Positions 1-6,167 of a stretch of DNA of 6,236 nucleotides are shown piece after piece. Position 1 is the first letter of the stretch. Every line of letters begins with the position of its first letter. A model generated the notes under the pieces. The model saw only the letters and a list, made by a program, of their open reading frames with translations, was not told the origin of the DNA and ran no database searches. Source of the stretch: CAZIWJ01 sp964542855 (GTDB lineage Bacteria > Bacteroidota > Bacteroidia > Cytophagales > Cyclobacteriaceae); the NCBI GenBank assembly GCA_964542855.1, contig CAZIWJ010000217.1, positions 1-6,236 of the forward strand. Direction: 5' to 3'. Both the position numbers and the translations under genes were made by a program.

Positions 1-94
1 GAGGATACATCAAAATTGAGTTGGCAGCGTTTACCATTCAATAGGTGTTAGGTTTAGTTCAGGTATCGTGCCAGCCAGCGATATATCAGTTTAT

Positions 95-125
95 TTTGCA
101 GATTTACTGATTTGTTATACTTTTG
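95..125 (+). promoter_or_regulatory. Bacteroidota-type promoter for the small charged protein gene
   Basis: A TTTG at 95-98 is followed, after a 19-base spacer, by TACTTTTG at 118-125. This matches the Bacteroidota primary sigma factor consensus (TTTG or TTG around -33, TAnnTTTG around -7). Transcription would start near 130-133, leaving a leader of about 20 bases before the ATG at 152. The 11-mer ATACTTTTGCA around the -7 element recurs exactly in the yebC promoter at 1484-1494. The match is seen directly; promoter activity is inferred. Confidence 0.75.
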
Positions 126-151
126 CATTTCATTTTAAGAAAAAAATAATC

Positions 152-433
152 ATGGCCGTTACCAGATTAGAAAGAAAAGGAAAGAAAAATAAAATACGTG
201 CCAAAGTAAGGCAGCAACGTATTAAGGAACTAACTACATTACCTCCGGTTAAAAATGTAGATGTAGAAAAAATTAAGGCTGAGTTCGCTGAAAAAAGTGG
301 CAAGAAAAATACCACTAAGAAAGCTGCGCAGAAAAAAGAAGAAGTTGCTCCGGCAGAAGAAGCCAAAGTTGAGCAGCCCGATACCCAGCAAGCCTCAGAA
401 GACAGCCAGGAAGAGGGTTCAGGAAAAGAATAG
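152..433 (+). CDS. Small charge-segregated protein of unknown function (93 aa)
   Basis: I do not recognise a named family, although the N-terminal pattern TRLERKGKKNKIRAKVR resembles small conserved Bacteroidota proteins. Residues 1-28 are strongly basic (11 Lys/Arg against 2 Glu). Residues 29-48 (PPVKNVDVEKIKAEFAEK) look like a short ordered or helical segment. Residues 49-62 are Lys/Ala-rich, like a histone H1 tail. Residues 63-93 are acidic (11 Asp/Glu against 2 Lys) and probably disordered. There is no signal peptide or membrane helix, so it should be cytoplasmic. The ATG at 152 is chosen over the in-frame GTG at 68 because the promoter -7 element (118-125) lies between them and an A-rich leader (aagaaaaaaataatc) precedes the ATG. 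Nucleic-acid or ribosome binding is a guess from charge only. It is probably monocistronic, with its own promoter upstream and a terminator 30 bases downstream. Confidence 0.8.
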   Translation: MAVTRLERKGKKNKIRAKVRQQRIKELTTLPPVKNVDVEKIKAEFAEKSGKKNTTKKAAQKKEEVAPAEEAKVEQPDTQQASEDSQEEGSGKE

Positions 434-463
434 CCGGTTAGTACGGCACATGTTACTAAAATT

Positions 464-490
464 AAAATACCCCTGCTCCAGGGGTATTTT
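464..490. terminator. Bidirectional intrinsic terminator
   Basis: A perfect 12 bp inverted repeat, AAAATACCCCTG (464-475) and CAGGGGTATTTT (479-490), closes a 3-base loop CTC. The GC-rich core is CCCCTG/CAGGGG. The + strand continues into TTG after the T-rich arm, giving a usable U-tract. The A-rich left arm gives the same on the - strand. It lies 30 bases after the stop of the small protein gene and 51 bases beyond the stop of the convergent metallohydrolase gene, so it can end both transcripts. Confidence 0.85.
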
Positions 491-541
491 TTGTTTACAG
501 CCATTGCAGAAACCCCCGCTTTTCTAACGAGGTAAAACCTT

Positions 542-1435
542 TTATCCGGCAGCTTCGTGTTTTTTCTGCCAGTAGCGAAGTAAGCCACTCACGCTCATCC
601 AGGAAGGGTTGGCCGCTTCGTAGCAGTTCACCAGTTCTTCATCGGCCCCTTTGCTTCGCAGTTGCTTTTTTACGAAGGCACTGAACTCGGGAATAATTTC
701 CTCTGCCGGTTTACCGGCTTCCCAGTGCGGTTTCATCCACTGGCTCCAGTTCTTTAGCTGGTCTTTCAGATTGGCCAGGTGGGTAGTTACATCGTTTACT
801 TCCCCGAAGTGGGTAAGCATAAACCTTTCTACCTTTAATTGTTCAATAATGCCAATCGACTCGTACCAGTTGTCCAGGTTAATATCTGGTGGTGGGGTAG
901 GAGGTTCAATTAATCCGCCATCAATGCGCACTCCTCCCACATCACCGGTAAACAGGGTGGTGCCCCATTGCCAGGCAATGTGGTGTTTAGCGTGGCCGGG
1001 GGTGTGCCAGGCCTGGATGGTTGCATCGCCAACCGTAATTTCCTCCCCGTGCTCAACCACCCGAAGCTGCGATTCCGGAATGGGCTGCATATCGCCCCAC
1101 AGTTCTTCCATCTTATCCTGGTAAATCATTTTAGCAGAATTCCACAACCTTTCGGGGTTCGACAAGTGCTTTATTCCTTTAGGATGCACGTAAACGGTTG
1201 CACCTTCGTTGGCAAAAGCCCAGGCTGCCCCGGCATGATCGAGGTGTACGTGCGTAAGGAAAACATGCTTCACGTCGCTTACAGCAAACCCGTTATTTTC
1301 CAGGGCCTTTTTCAGAACCGGAAAAGTTGAATAAGGGCCGCTTTCTATGATAACCGGCCCGTCGGAGGTTTCCAGGATGTAAGCAGCGATTGATTTTTTA
1401 TTGCCCTTAAAGTCAAGGTCTACGGTGTGTAACAT
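542..1435 (-). CDS. MBL-fold metallohydrolase
   Basis: A 297 aa protein of the metallo-beta-lactamase superfamily, probably a cytoplasmic zinc hydrolase. The metal-binding set is complete: THVHLDHAG with H62, H64, D66 and H67; H148 in HTPGHAKHH; D165 in LFTGD; and H209 in LTHFGE. The first-strand acidic residue is E31 in IIESGP, where many relatives have Asp. The C-terminal part (about 215-297) is helical and probably covers the active site. This architecture occurs in glyoxalase II-like and lactonase-like branches, but nothing visible fixes the substrate. Residues 178-183 read PPTPPP, which also occurs in related MBL proteins as I recall them. There is no signal peptide. The ATG at 1433-1435 begins the protein just before the first beta strand, as expected for the family. 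The leader is A-rich (aactaaaaagat), and no clear promoter is seen on this strand. The gene is divergent from yebC and convergent with the small charged protein gene, and is probably transcribed alone. Confidence 0.9.
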   Translation of the reverse strand: MLHTVDLDFKGNKKSIAAYILETSDGPVIIESGPYSTFPVLKKALENNGFAVSDVKHVFLTHVHLDHAGAAWAFANEGATVYVHPKGIKHLSNPERLWNSAKMIYQDKMEELWGDMQPIPESQLRVVEHGEEITVGDATIQAWHTPGHAKHHIAWQWGTTLFTGDVGGVRIDGGLIEPPTPPPDINLDNWYESIGIIEQLKVERFMLTHFGEVNDVTTHLANLKDQLKNWSQWMKPHWEAGKPAEEIIPEFSAFVKKQLRSKGADEELVNCYEAANPSWMSVSGLLRYWQKKHEAAG

Positions 1436-1461
1436 ATCTTTTTAGTTGTTAAGAAATCATA

Positions 1462-1492
1462 TTGAAGGCTATTCCCTATTTTAATACTTTTG
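1462..1492 (+). promoter_or_regulatory. Bacteroidota-type promoter for yebC
   Basis: TTG at 1462-1464 (within ATTG), a 20-base spacer, and TACTTTTG at 1485-1492 match the Bacteroidota -33/-7 consensus. The predicted transcription start is around 1497-1500, about 25 bases before the ATG at 1524. The leader is A/T-rich without a Shine-Dalgarno sequence, which is usual in this phylum. It sits in the 88 bp divergent gap shared with the metallohydrolase gene. Confidence 0.75.
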
Positions 1493-1523
1493 CACTCAAC
1501 TAAAAATTATTAAGTTAAAAATT

Positions 1524-2234
1524 ATGGGAAGAGCCTTTGAATATCGCAGAGCAGCAAAAGAAAAGAGATGGGATAAGATGTCGAAACTTTTCCCCAAACT
1601 GGCCCGGGCCATCCAGGTAGCTGCCCGCGAAGGTGGCCCCGATCCGGAAACCAATGCGGCGCTGCGAACAGCTATTCAAAACGCCAAGGCTCAGAATATG
1701 CCCAAAGACAATATTGAGGCAGCCATTAAACGGGCCGAAGGTAAAGATGCAGAAGTGCTGGAAAACCTTACTTACGAGGGCAAGGGGCCGCACGGTGTTC
1801 TGGTAATTGTGGAGTGCGCCACCGATAATACCAACCGTACAGTTGCCAACGTGCGCTCTTACTTTAATAAGGCAGGCGGCTCTTTCGTGCCCAGTGGTTC
1901 ACTCGATTTTATGTTTAACCGCAAGGCGGTGTTCCAGTTTGAAGCAACCGACGATGTAAACATTGAAGAAATGGAACTGGAACTAATCGATCACGGCCTG
2001 GAGAGCGTAGAAGAGAACGAAGGAACCGTGTACGTGTACGGCGATTTCAAAGATTTTGGCCCGTTGGGAAAAGCCCTGGAAAATAAAGAAATAGAAATTC
2101 AGAAATCCTCGCTGCAACGCATCCCCAACGCCCCGGTTGAATTCGATGAGGAACAACTGGAAGAAATTGAGAAGATGCTCGATAAAATTGAAGATGACGA
2201 GGATGTGCAGGCCGTGTTTACCAATATTGCCTAA
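1524..2234 (+). CDS. yebC: YebC/PmpR family (TACO1-like) protein
   Basis: A 236 aa cytoplasmic protein with clear YebC family signatures: GGPDPETNAALRTAIQNAKA (37-56) continuing through NMPKDNIEAAIKRA to residue 71, YEGKGPHGVLVIVECATDN (84-102) with the following TNRT, and VRSYFNKAGGS (110-120). The acidic C-terminus (205-236) is typical. YebC proteins were first described as DNA-binding regulators (PmpR). Later work on YebC and mitochondrial TACO1 supports a role in translating proline-rich stretches on the ribosome, so which activity applies here is open. The N-terminus MGRAFEYRRAAKEKRWDKMS replaces the MAGHSKW start of proteobacterial members; this is the form I associate with Bacteroidota and does not suggest a wrong start. 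Length is close to the family norm (about 235-250 aa). It has its own promoter at 1462-1492 and may read through a weak hairpin into the downstream kinase gene, 89 bases away. Confidence 0.95.
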   Translation: MGRAFEYRRAAKEKRWDKMSKLFPKLARAIQVAAREGGPDPETNAALRTAIQNAKAQNMPKDNIEAAIKRAEGKDAEVLENLTYEGKGPHGVLVIVECATDNTNRTVANVRSYFNKAGGSFVPSGSLDFMFNRKAVFQFEATDDVNIEEMELELIDHGLESVEENEGTVYVYGDFKDFGPLGKALENKEIEIQKSSLQRIPNAPVEFDEEQLEEIEKMLDKIEDDEDVQAVFTNIA

Positions 2235-2271
2235 AAGGGGCTCCTGGCATAAACAGCGGCCCGCATTAAAC

Positions 2272-2292
2272 AACCCCTGCCAGCCGGGGGTT
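2272..2292 (+). terminator. Weak hairpin after yebC, possible leaky terminator
   Basis: AACCCCTG (2272-2279) can pair with CGGGGGTT (2285-2292) in an 8 bp stem, including one T-G wobble, around a 5-base loop. The GC content is terminator-like, but the following bases (aaccattaaattac) are not a T-tract. It may therefore be a leaky terminator, an RNA-stabilising 3' end or chance. It lies 37 bases after the yebC stop and 31 bases before the kinase start. No Bacteroidota promoter is visible between it and the kinase gene. Confidence 0.35.
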
Positions 2293-2323
2293 AACCATTA
2301 AATTACATTCAAACAAACGGAAC

Positions 2324-3355
2324 GTGCCTGCTTCGCTTTTTCAGAACCGATACAAACTGCTGTTTATCGTTCTGCTAGCCGTTTATTCTTATATTAACAC
2401 GCTGTTCATCGGCGGCGATAAGCTATTTGCTCTTCGCTTACCCCAGTATTCGCTCTTCCTGATTATGCTTGGGCTGATTCTACTGGTATGGGAAGCCAAC
2501 CGGTACACCTGGATTATATTTCAGCGTAGTAAATTACCCGCTAAAATACATCCACTTATCCTTTATTTGGGCTCAAGCACCGTACACGTTATTTGGATAT
2601 CGGCACTGGTTAGCCTGCTGGTACTGTTTGCTTTTAAAGGTTCGCTTACCAACTGGATGGTACAACTGAAGCTTGCCCTGGCCTTTACTTTCCGGGTAAA
2701 CTTGTTCCTGCACAGCGTTAACGCCGTGCTCTTTTTCCAGGTGCAACTGCGCGAAACCCGGCTGGAGGCCGAAAAGCTTCGTTCCCTTACCATGGAAGCT
2801 CAGTTCGACGCGCTTCGCAAACAGGTAAACCCGCACTTCCTGTTCAATAGTTTCAATGTGCTGTCGAGCCTGATTTATAAAGACGCAGCCCTGGCCGACC
2901 AGTTTGTTCAGCAAATGGCCAAAGTTTATCGGTACCTGCTTTCGCACGAGAAGAAAAAGCTGGTTGGACTGTCGGCAGAAATCGACTTCATCCAGGCTTA
3001 CCTTTTCCTGCTGAAAATCAGGTTCGGCGACAACCTGATTATTCAACAGAACCTGCCCGGCGATACCAGTAAATGGAAAATCCCCCCCGGCTCGCTGCAA
3101 ATTCTCGTTGAAAATACCATTAAACACAACGTGGTTTCCCGAAAACGACCGCTTTCCGTAGAAATTTATTTACAAAACGATGATTACATCGTAGTAAAAA
3201 ACAACCTGCAGAAGTTAGAGCAGGAAGAGAACGCTAATAAAGTTGGTTTAAAAAATATTATTGACCATTATAAATTTATAACCAGGCAACAGGTTATCAT
3301 TGACGACAGCAACCAGTCTTTTACGGTGAAACTTCCATTAATTGAAGCCGCATGA
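2324..3355 (+). CDS. LytS/YpdA-type membrane sensor histidine kinase
   Basis: A 343 aa inner-membrane kinase that should phosphorylate the LytTR regulator encoded next. Residues 12-139 contain four hydrophobic helices (about 12-30, 42-57, 77-104, 115-139) with short loops and no separate extracellular sensor domain. A short linker helix (141-165) leads to the His_kinase domain, where QVNPHFLFNSFNVLSSL (167-183) holds the phospho-acceptor H171. The ATP-binding part has an N-box, LVENTIKHN (261-269, with E263, N264, H268, N269), and a G-box-like VGLKNIIDHY (307-316). The usual DNG motif is replaced by KNN (292-294), which is common in this branch as far as I recall. The start is GTG at 2324: no ATG lies in frame between the upstream stop at 2267 and residue 48, which is already inside the second helix. 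Its stop overlaps the regulator start in an ATGA, indicating translational coupling. The stimulus is unknown. Confidence 0.93.
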   Translation: MPASLFQNRYKLLFIVLLAVYSYINTLFIGGDKLFALRLPQYSLFLIMLGLILLVWEANRYTWIIFQRSKLPAKIHPLILYLGSSTVHVIWISALVSLLVLFAFKGSLTNWMVQLKLALAFTFRVNLFLHSVNAVLFFQVQLRETRLEAEKLRSLTMEAQFDALRKQVNPHFLFNSFNVLSSLIYKDAALADQFVQQMAKVYRYLLSHEKKKLVGLSAEIDFIQAYLFLLKIRFGDNLIIQQNLPGDTSKWKIPPGSLQILVENTIKHNVVSRKRPLSVEIYLQNDDYIVVKNNLQKLEQEENANKVGLKNIIDHYKFITRQQVIIDDSNQSFTVKLPLIEAA

Positions 3356-4128
3356 ACCCAAGAGTATTAATTGTAGAAGATGAGGAACTGGCCGCAGAAC
3401 GGCTGGCCGGCATGGTGAAAAAAGTGAAGCCCGGAATAGAGTTGCACCATATTCTCGACAGCATTGAAGATACCGTAAGCTTCCTGCAAAGCGACCCGGT
3501 TGATCTGCTGTTCCTGGATATTCACCTTTCCGACGGAAAATCATTCGAGATTTTTGAAAAAACCAGTATCAATATCCCGGTTATTTTCACCACCGCCTAC
3601 GATCAGTATGCACTCGATGCGTTTAAAGTAAACAGCGTGGATTACCTGCTGAAACCCATAGCTGAACCCGACCTGGAGCGAGCACTAACCAGGTACGAAC
3701 AGTGGTTCAGCCAGCCCGATAAAAGCACCCCGCAAATCGATCCGGTGGAACTTAAAAAATGGCTTGGCCAGGGTAGCCGACAGTATAAACAACGGTTCAT
3801 GGTGAAGTTCGGGGATCATATTCAGTCTAAGCCGGTTCAGGATGCGGCCTATTTTTATGCGGAGGGGAAAACTACCTACCTGGTGCAGTGGTCGAACAAC
3901 CGCCGCTACATCCTGGATTACAAGCTGGAAGCCCTGGACGAAAAAGAACTGAATCCTACCCGCTTTTTTCGCATAAACCGAAAGTTTATTATTAACATTG
4001 AAGCAATTAATGATGTAAAAACCTATTCTAATAGCCGGCTAAAAGTTTCTTTAAAAGTACCGTCTGAAATGGATATGATTGTTAGCCGGGAACGGGTAAA
4101 CCTGTTTAAAAACTGGCTCGAAATATAA
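3352..4128 (+). CDS. LytTR-family response regulator (receiver + LytTR DNA-binding domain)
   Basis: A 258 aa cytoplasmic transcription regulator. The receiver domain (about 3-118) has the acidic pocket E9-D10, the phospho-acceptor D56 in LLFLDIHLSDG, T80/T81 in IFTTAYDQYA, and K101 in YLLKPI. A linker (119-145) precedes the LytTR domain (about 147-258), recognised by FMVKFGDHI, the YFYAEGKTTYLV strand (167-178), RFFRINRKFIINIEAI (204-219) and the final VSRERVNLFKNWL. LytTR domains bind direct repeats in promoter DNA through a beta-sheet fold. The ATG at 3352 overlaps the kinase stop by four bases, so the two proteins are almost certainly a cognate pair made in a fixed ratio. I could not find a convincing LytTR-type paired repeat in the intergenic regions, so its targets are probably elsewhere. 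Confidence 0.95.
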   Translation: MNPRVLIVEDEELAAERLAGMVKKVKPGIELHHILDSIEDTVSFLQSDPVDLLFLDIHLSDGKSFEIFEKTSINIPVIFTTAYDQYALDAFKVNSVDYLLKPIAEPDLERALTRYEQWFSQPDKSTPQIDPVELKKWLGQGSRQYKQRFMVKFGDHIQSKPVQDAAYFYAEGKTTYLVQWSNNRRYILDYKLEALDEKELNPTRFFRINRKFIINIEAINDVKTYSNSRLKVSLKVPSEMDMIVSRERVNLFKNWLEI

Positions 4129-4141
4129 AACTGCAACCTAC

Positions 4142-4525
4142 ATGCGTTTATTTTTTCTACTCTCACTGGGCATGCTGCTCAATTCTGCAATTTCGTTAAA
4201 TGCTCATGCCCAGCAGCGGCCACTCCCTGCTTCTGCCGATTCTCTTAAAGCGGCCATTTTGCAACTAGAAACAGAACTCGATGCCACCCGCTACAACCTG
4301 GATAAAACCGGGAAAAGACTGCAGAATGGTATTCTCATTTCTGCCATTGGTTACTCAGTTGTGATCCTGGGTGGGGTACTTGGGGGTGCCGATAACGAAA
4401 ATTTAAGCCAGCTTGGGCAACCCCTTATTTTTTCGGGCGGGGTAATCGGGTTTTCCGGGGCGGTTGTACTATTCAGCGCAACCAGGTCGCTCCGTAAAGC
4501 CGGAAAAGCTCCTCCCGTTCCCTAA
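4142..4525 (+). CDS. Small exported/membrane protein of unknown function in a two-component operon
   Basis: A 127 aa protein that I do not recognise. It starts with a probable signal peptide (MRLFFLLSLG, hydrophobic to about 19, with AHA before QQ at 21-25 as a likely cleavage site). Residues 32-60 form a charged, Leu-spaced helix that could be a short coiled coil. Two Gly-rich hydrophobic segments follow, at about 62-82 and 93-112, separated by GADNENLSQ. A short basic, Pro-ending tail closes it. It would thus be an inner-membrane hairpin with a periplasmic helix, or an N-terminally anchored protein if the signal is not cut. The ATG lies only 13 bases after the regulator stop, with no promoter or terminator between, so co-transcription with the kinase and regulator is likely. 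A role in sensing or as an output of that system is inference from position only. Its TAA overlaps the opposing gene's stop. Confidence 0.75.
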   Translation: MRLFFLLSLGMLLNSAISLNAHAQQRPLPASADSLKAAILQLETELDATRYNLDKTGKRLQNGILISAIGYSVVILGGVLGGADNENLSQLGQPLIFSGGVIGFSGAVVLFSATRSLRKAGKAPPVP

Positions 4526-6072
4526 CGACCAACCGTGTCTTCTTTCCGGTTTAGTGAAAGAATGGTAAACTCAACCCTTCGGTTAACCTGCCGGTTTTCA
4601 TCGCTGGTGTTCGGTACTTTTGGGGCTGACTCCCCGTATCCTTTGGCAATGATGCGGTCTGCTTTAATCCACTGCCGGGTTAAATAGTTTTTTACCGACT
4701 CGGCCCTTCTCTGCGACAGGTCCCGGTTGTAGGCTGCCGACCCCCGGTCGTCGGTATGCCCTCCAATTTCAATCGCCAGGCCCGGGTTTTGCTGCATCAT
4801 TTCCACTACCTTGTTTAATTCCCTGTTCGATTGCTGCCGCAAACGGGCTTTGTTGTAGTCGAAAAATATGTTGTTCAAACGTACCGACAAACCTACTTCC
4901 ATCGGTTGCATCAGCATTTCCATGTAAACTTCCGTATCGGTTTTTGCCTTTTTAATAAAAAAACTGTCTTTTCTGGCCAGGTAACCTTCGGCCTGGGTTG
5001 ATAGGTAATACTTACCGGAATCGGGCAACTGAACTTCATAAGTTCCATCATCGCGTTTAGCCTGTGCAATTTCAACAACCTTTCCTTCGTGTTCAATCCG
5101 GATATTGGCCGGTACCGGGGCGTAGTCTTTTTTATCGTACACACCTCCTTTTACGAATAATTTAAAAACTTTTGGCTTAATCTTCTCCAGGGTATGAATA
5201 TCGAGGTGCCCGCCGTCGGCCGACATGTAGGCGCGGGCCGTAAACACCAGCGTATCGTTATAACCTACCGCATGGTACGCATCAAAGCCGCTGGTATTTA
5301 TCGGTGCCCCTACATTTTCTGGCTTTGTCCAGTTTAGCCAGGTATCATCTTTTCGGGTAGTTTTGTAAACATCGGTATTCCCGAAACCACCGGCCCGGTT
5401 ACTGGCAAAGTAGAGGGTTTTATTATCGGGGGCCAGGTAGGGCCCAAATTCATCCAGGTAAGTATTCAGCGATTTAATAAACCGGGGCTGCGTCCAATTG
5501 CCGTCTTTATTTATGCTCACGTATAAATCGCTGTACTTTTCGTTTTCTTTTTCGTTGAAGTAGAGCAAAATTACTTTACCATTGTACGACATAAACCCGC
5601 CCGAAAACCTGCCTTTCGCCATCCTGCGGAATTTAGGAATACGAATCGACTCCAGTTTCGACCATTCATTCCCTTCCCTGCGGGTTACGGCGAAACCAAT
5701 GTTATTTTTATTTTTGAATTCCCTTACGAACAGTCGGTCGCCATCTTCTGAAACACTAAGTACCTGGTTGTACTGGTTCTGGTTCAATGGTTTTTGCATG
5801 TGCACGGCATCGCTCCATTCGCCATTTTTGTTTAAAGTACTATACCAGATGTCCTGCGAATTTTCCGTACCATGCTGGTTATCCGGATGGTCGCTCACCA
5901 CAAAATACAGTGTCTTGCCGTCGGGCGTAATCACCGGGGAGGAGTCGTGGTAAATGCTGTTCACTCCCCGGCGAAGAGGTATGAGTTTATATGTTGGTTT
6001 TTCCTGGGCAAATAGTGAAACAGATGCCAGTATGCTGGCTAGCAGGGTGATAGCGGGTGTAAGCGTTTTCAT
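4522..6072 (-). CDS. OmpA-family protein with PD40 beta-propeller repeats (PorE-like)
   Basis: A 516 aa exported protein. Residues 1-22 are a signal peptide, MKTLTPAITL to LFA, cut before QEKP. No Cys follows, so it is not a lipoprotein. Residues about 40-296 carry propeller blades with PD40-like cores: SPVITPDGKTLYFVVS (45-60), VLSVSEDGDRLFV (104-116), GPYLAPDNKTLYFASNRAGG (210-229) and DAYHAVGYNDTLVFTAR (264-280). Residues 305-373 look like a carboxypeptidase regulatory-like fold (VPANIRIEHEG, DDGTYEVQLPDSGKYYLSTQAEGY). Residues about 396-508 are the OmpA C-terminal peptidoglycan-binding domain, with GGHTDDRGS (D441), LSQRRAESV (R456) and NRRVEF (497-502). It should sit in the periplasm, bound to the wall. 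The order propeller-CRD-OmpA matches the T9SS protein PorE apart from the missing TPR repeats and lipid anchor. The ATG at 6070-6072 opens directly into the signal peptide. No convincing promoter is seen; the upstream gene fragment on the same strand may share its transcript. Confidence 0.9.
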   Translation of the reverse strand: MKTLTPAITLLASILASVSLFAQEKPTYKLIPLRRGVNSIYHDSSPVITPDGKTLYFVVSDHPDNQHGTENSQDIWYSTLNKNGEWSDAVHMQKPLNQNQYNQVLSVSEDGDRLFVREFKNKNNIGFAVTRREGNEWSKLESIRIPKFRRMAKGRFSGGFMSYNGKVILLYFNEKENEKYSDLYVSINKDGNWTQPRFIKSLNTYLDEFGPYLAPDNKTLYFASNRAGGFGNTDVYKTTRKDDTWLNWTKPENVGAPINTSGFDAYHAVGYNDTLVFTARAYMSADGGHLDIHTLEKIKPKVFKLFVKGGVYDKKDYAPVPANIRIEHEGKVVEIAQAKRDDGTYEVQLPDSGKYYLSTQAEGYLARKDSFFIKKAKTDTEVYMEMLMQPMEVGLSVRLNNIFFDYNKARLRQQSNRELNKVVEMMQQNPGLAIEIGGHTDDRGSAAYNRDLSQRRAESVKNYLTRQWIKADRIIAKGYGESAPKVPNTSDENRQVNRRVEFTILSLNRKEDTVGR

Positions 6073-6167
6073 GAAATGATCTTGTTCACTGATGGCATGA
6101 GTTGCAAAAAAACAATTTTCAAGCCATTGCTCCCGGGGTGTAAGATCAGTGTAATGTTCAGGAGTAT

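Noticed and set aside
1..51. Possible tail of a + strand gene at the left edge (frames ending at 44 and at 51), or the start of a - strand gene at 37
   Set aside because: Several frames are open over so few codons that none can be preferred.
297..527. Second + strand frame, very Lys/Arg-rich
   Set aside because: It is a +1 shadow of the A-rich codons of the small charged protein and continues through the terminator; it has no start signal.
130..588. Long open frame on the - strand over the small charged protein gene
   Set aside because: It lies opposite a gene with a better promoter and composition, runs through the terminator hairpin, and its translation is a Phe/Ser/Leu-rich shadow of the Lys/Glu-rich + strand codons.
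968..1330. Open + strand frame inside the metallohydrolase gene
   Set aside because: The - strand frame has all metal-binding motifs; this one is a complementary shadow.
1524..1583. Possible misannotated or truncated N-terminus of YebC, because MAGHSKW is absent
   Set aside because: The MGRAFEYRR form is the one I associate with Bacteroidota, the following family motifs are intact, and the promoter and leader fit this ATG.
2235..2323. LytTR-type operator or autoregulatory repeat before the kinase gene
   Set aside because: I could not find two properly spaced copies of a LytTR half-site; isolated GTT-like triplets are expected by chance.
2573..3127. 184-codon open frame on the - strand inside the histidine kinase gene
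   Set aside because: The kinase motifs in the + strand frame are unambiguous; the opposite frame shows no recognisable domain or start context.
6105..6112. TTTTTTTG on the - strand as a -7 element for the OmpA/PD40 gene
   Set aside because: The distance to the ATG would suit, but the TA is missing and no TTG lies 19-21 bases upstream, so it is probably just a T-run.
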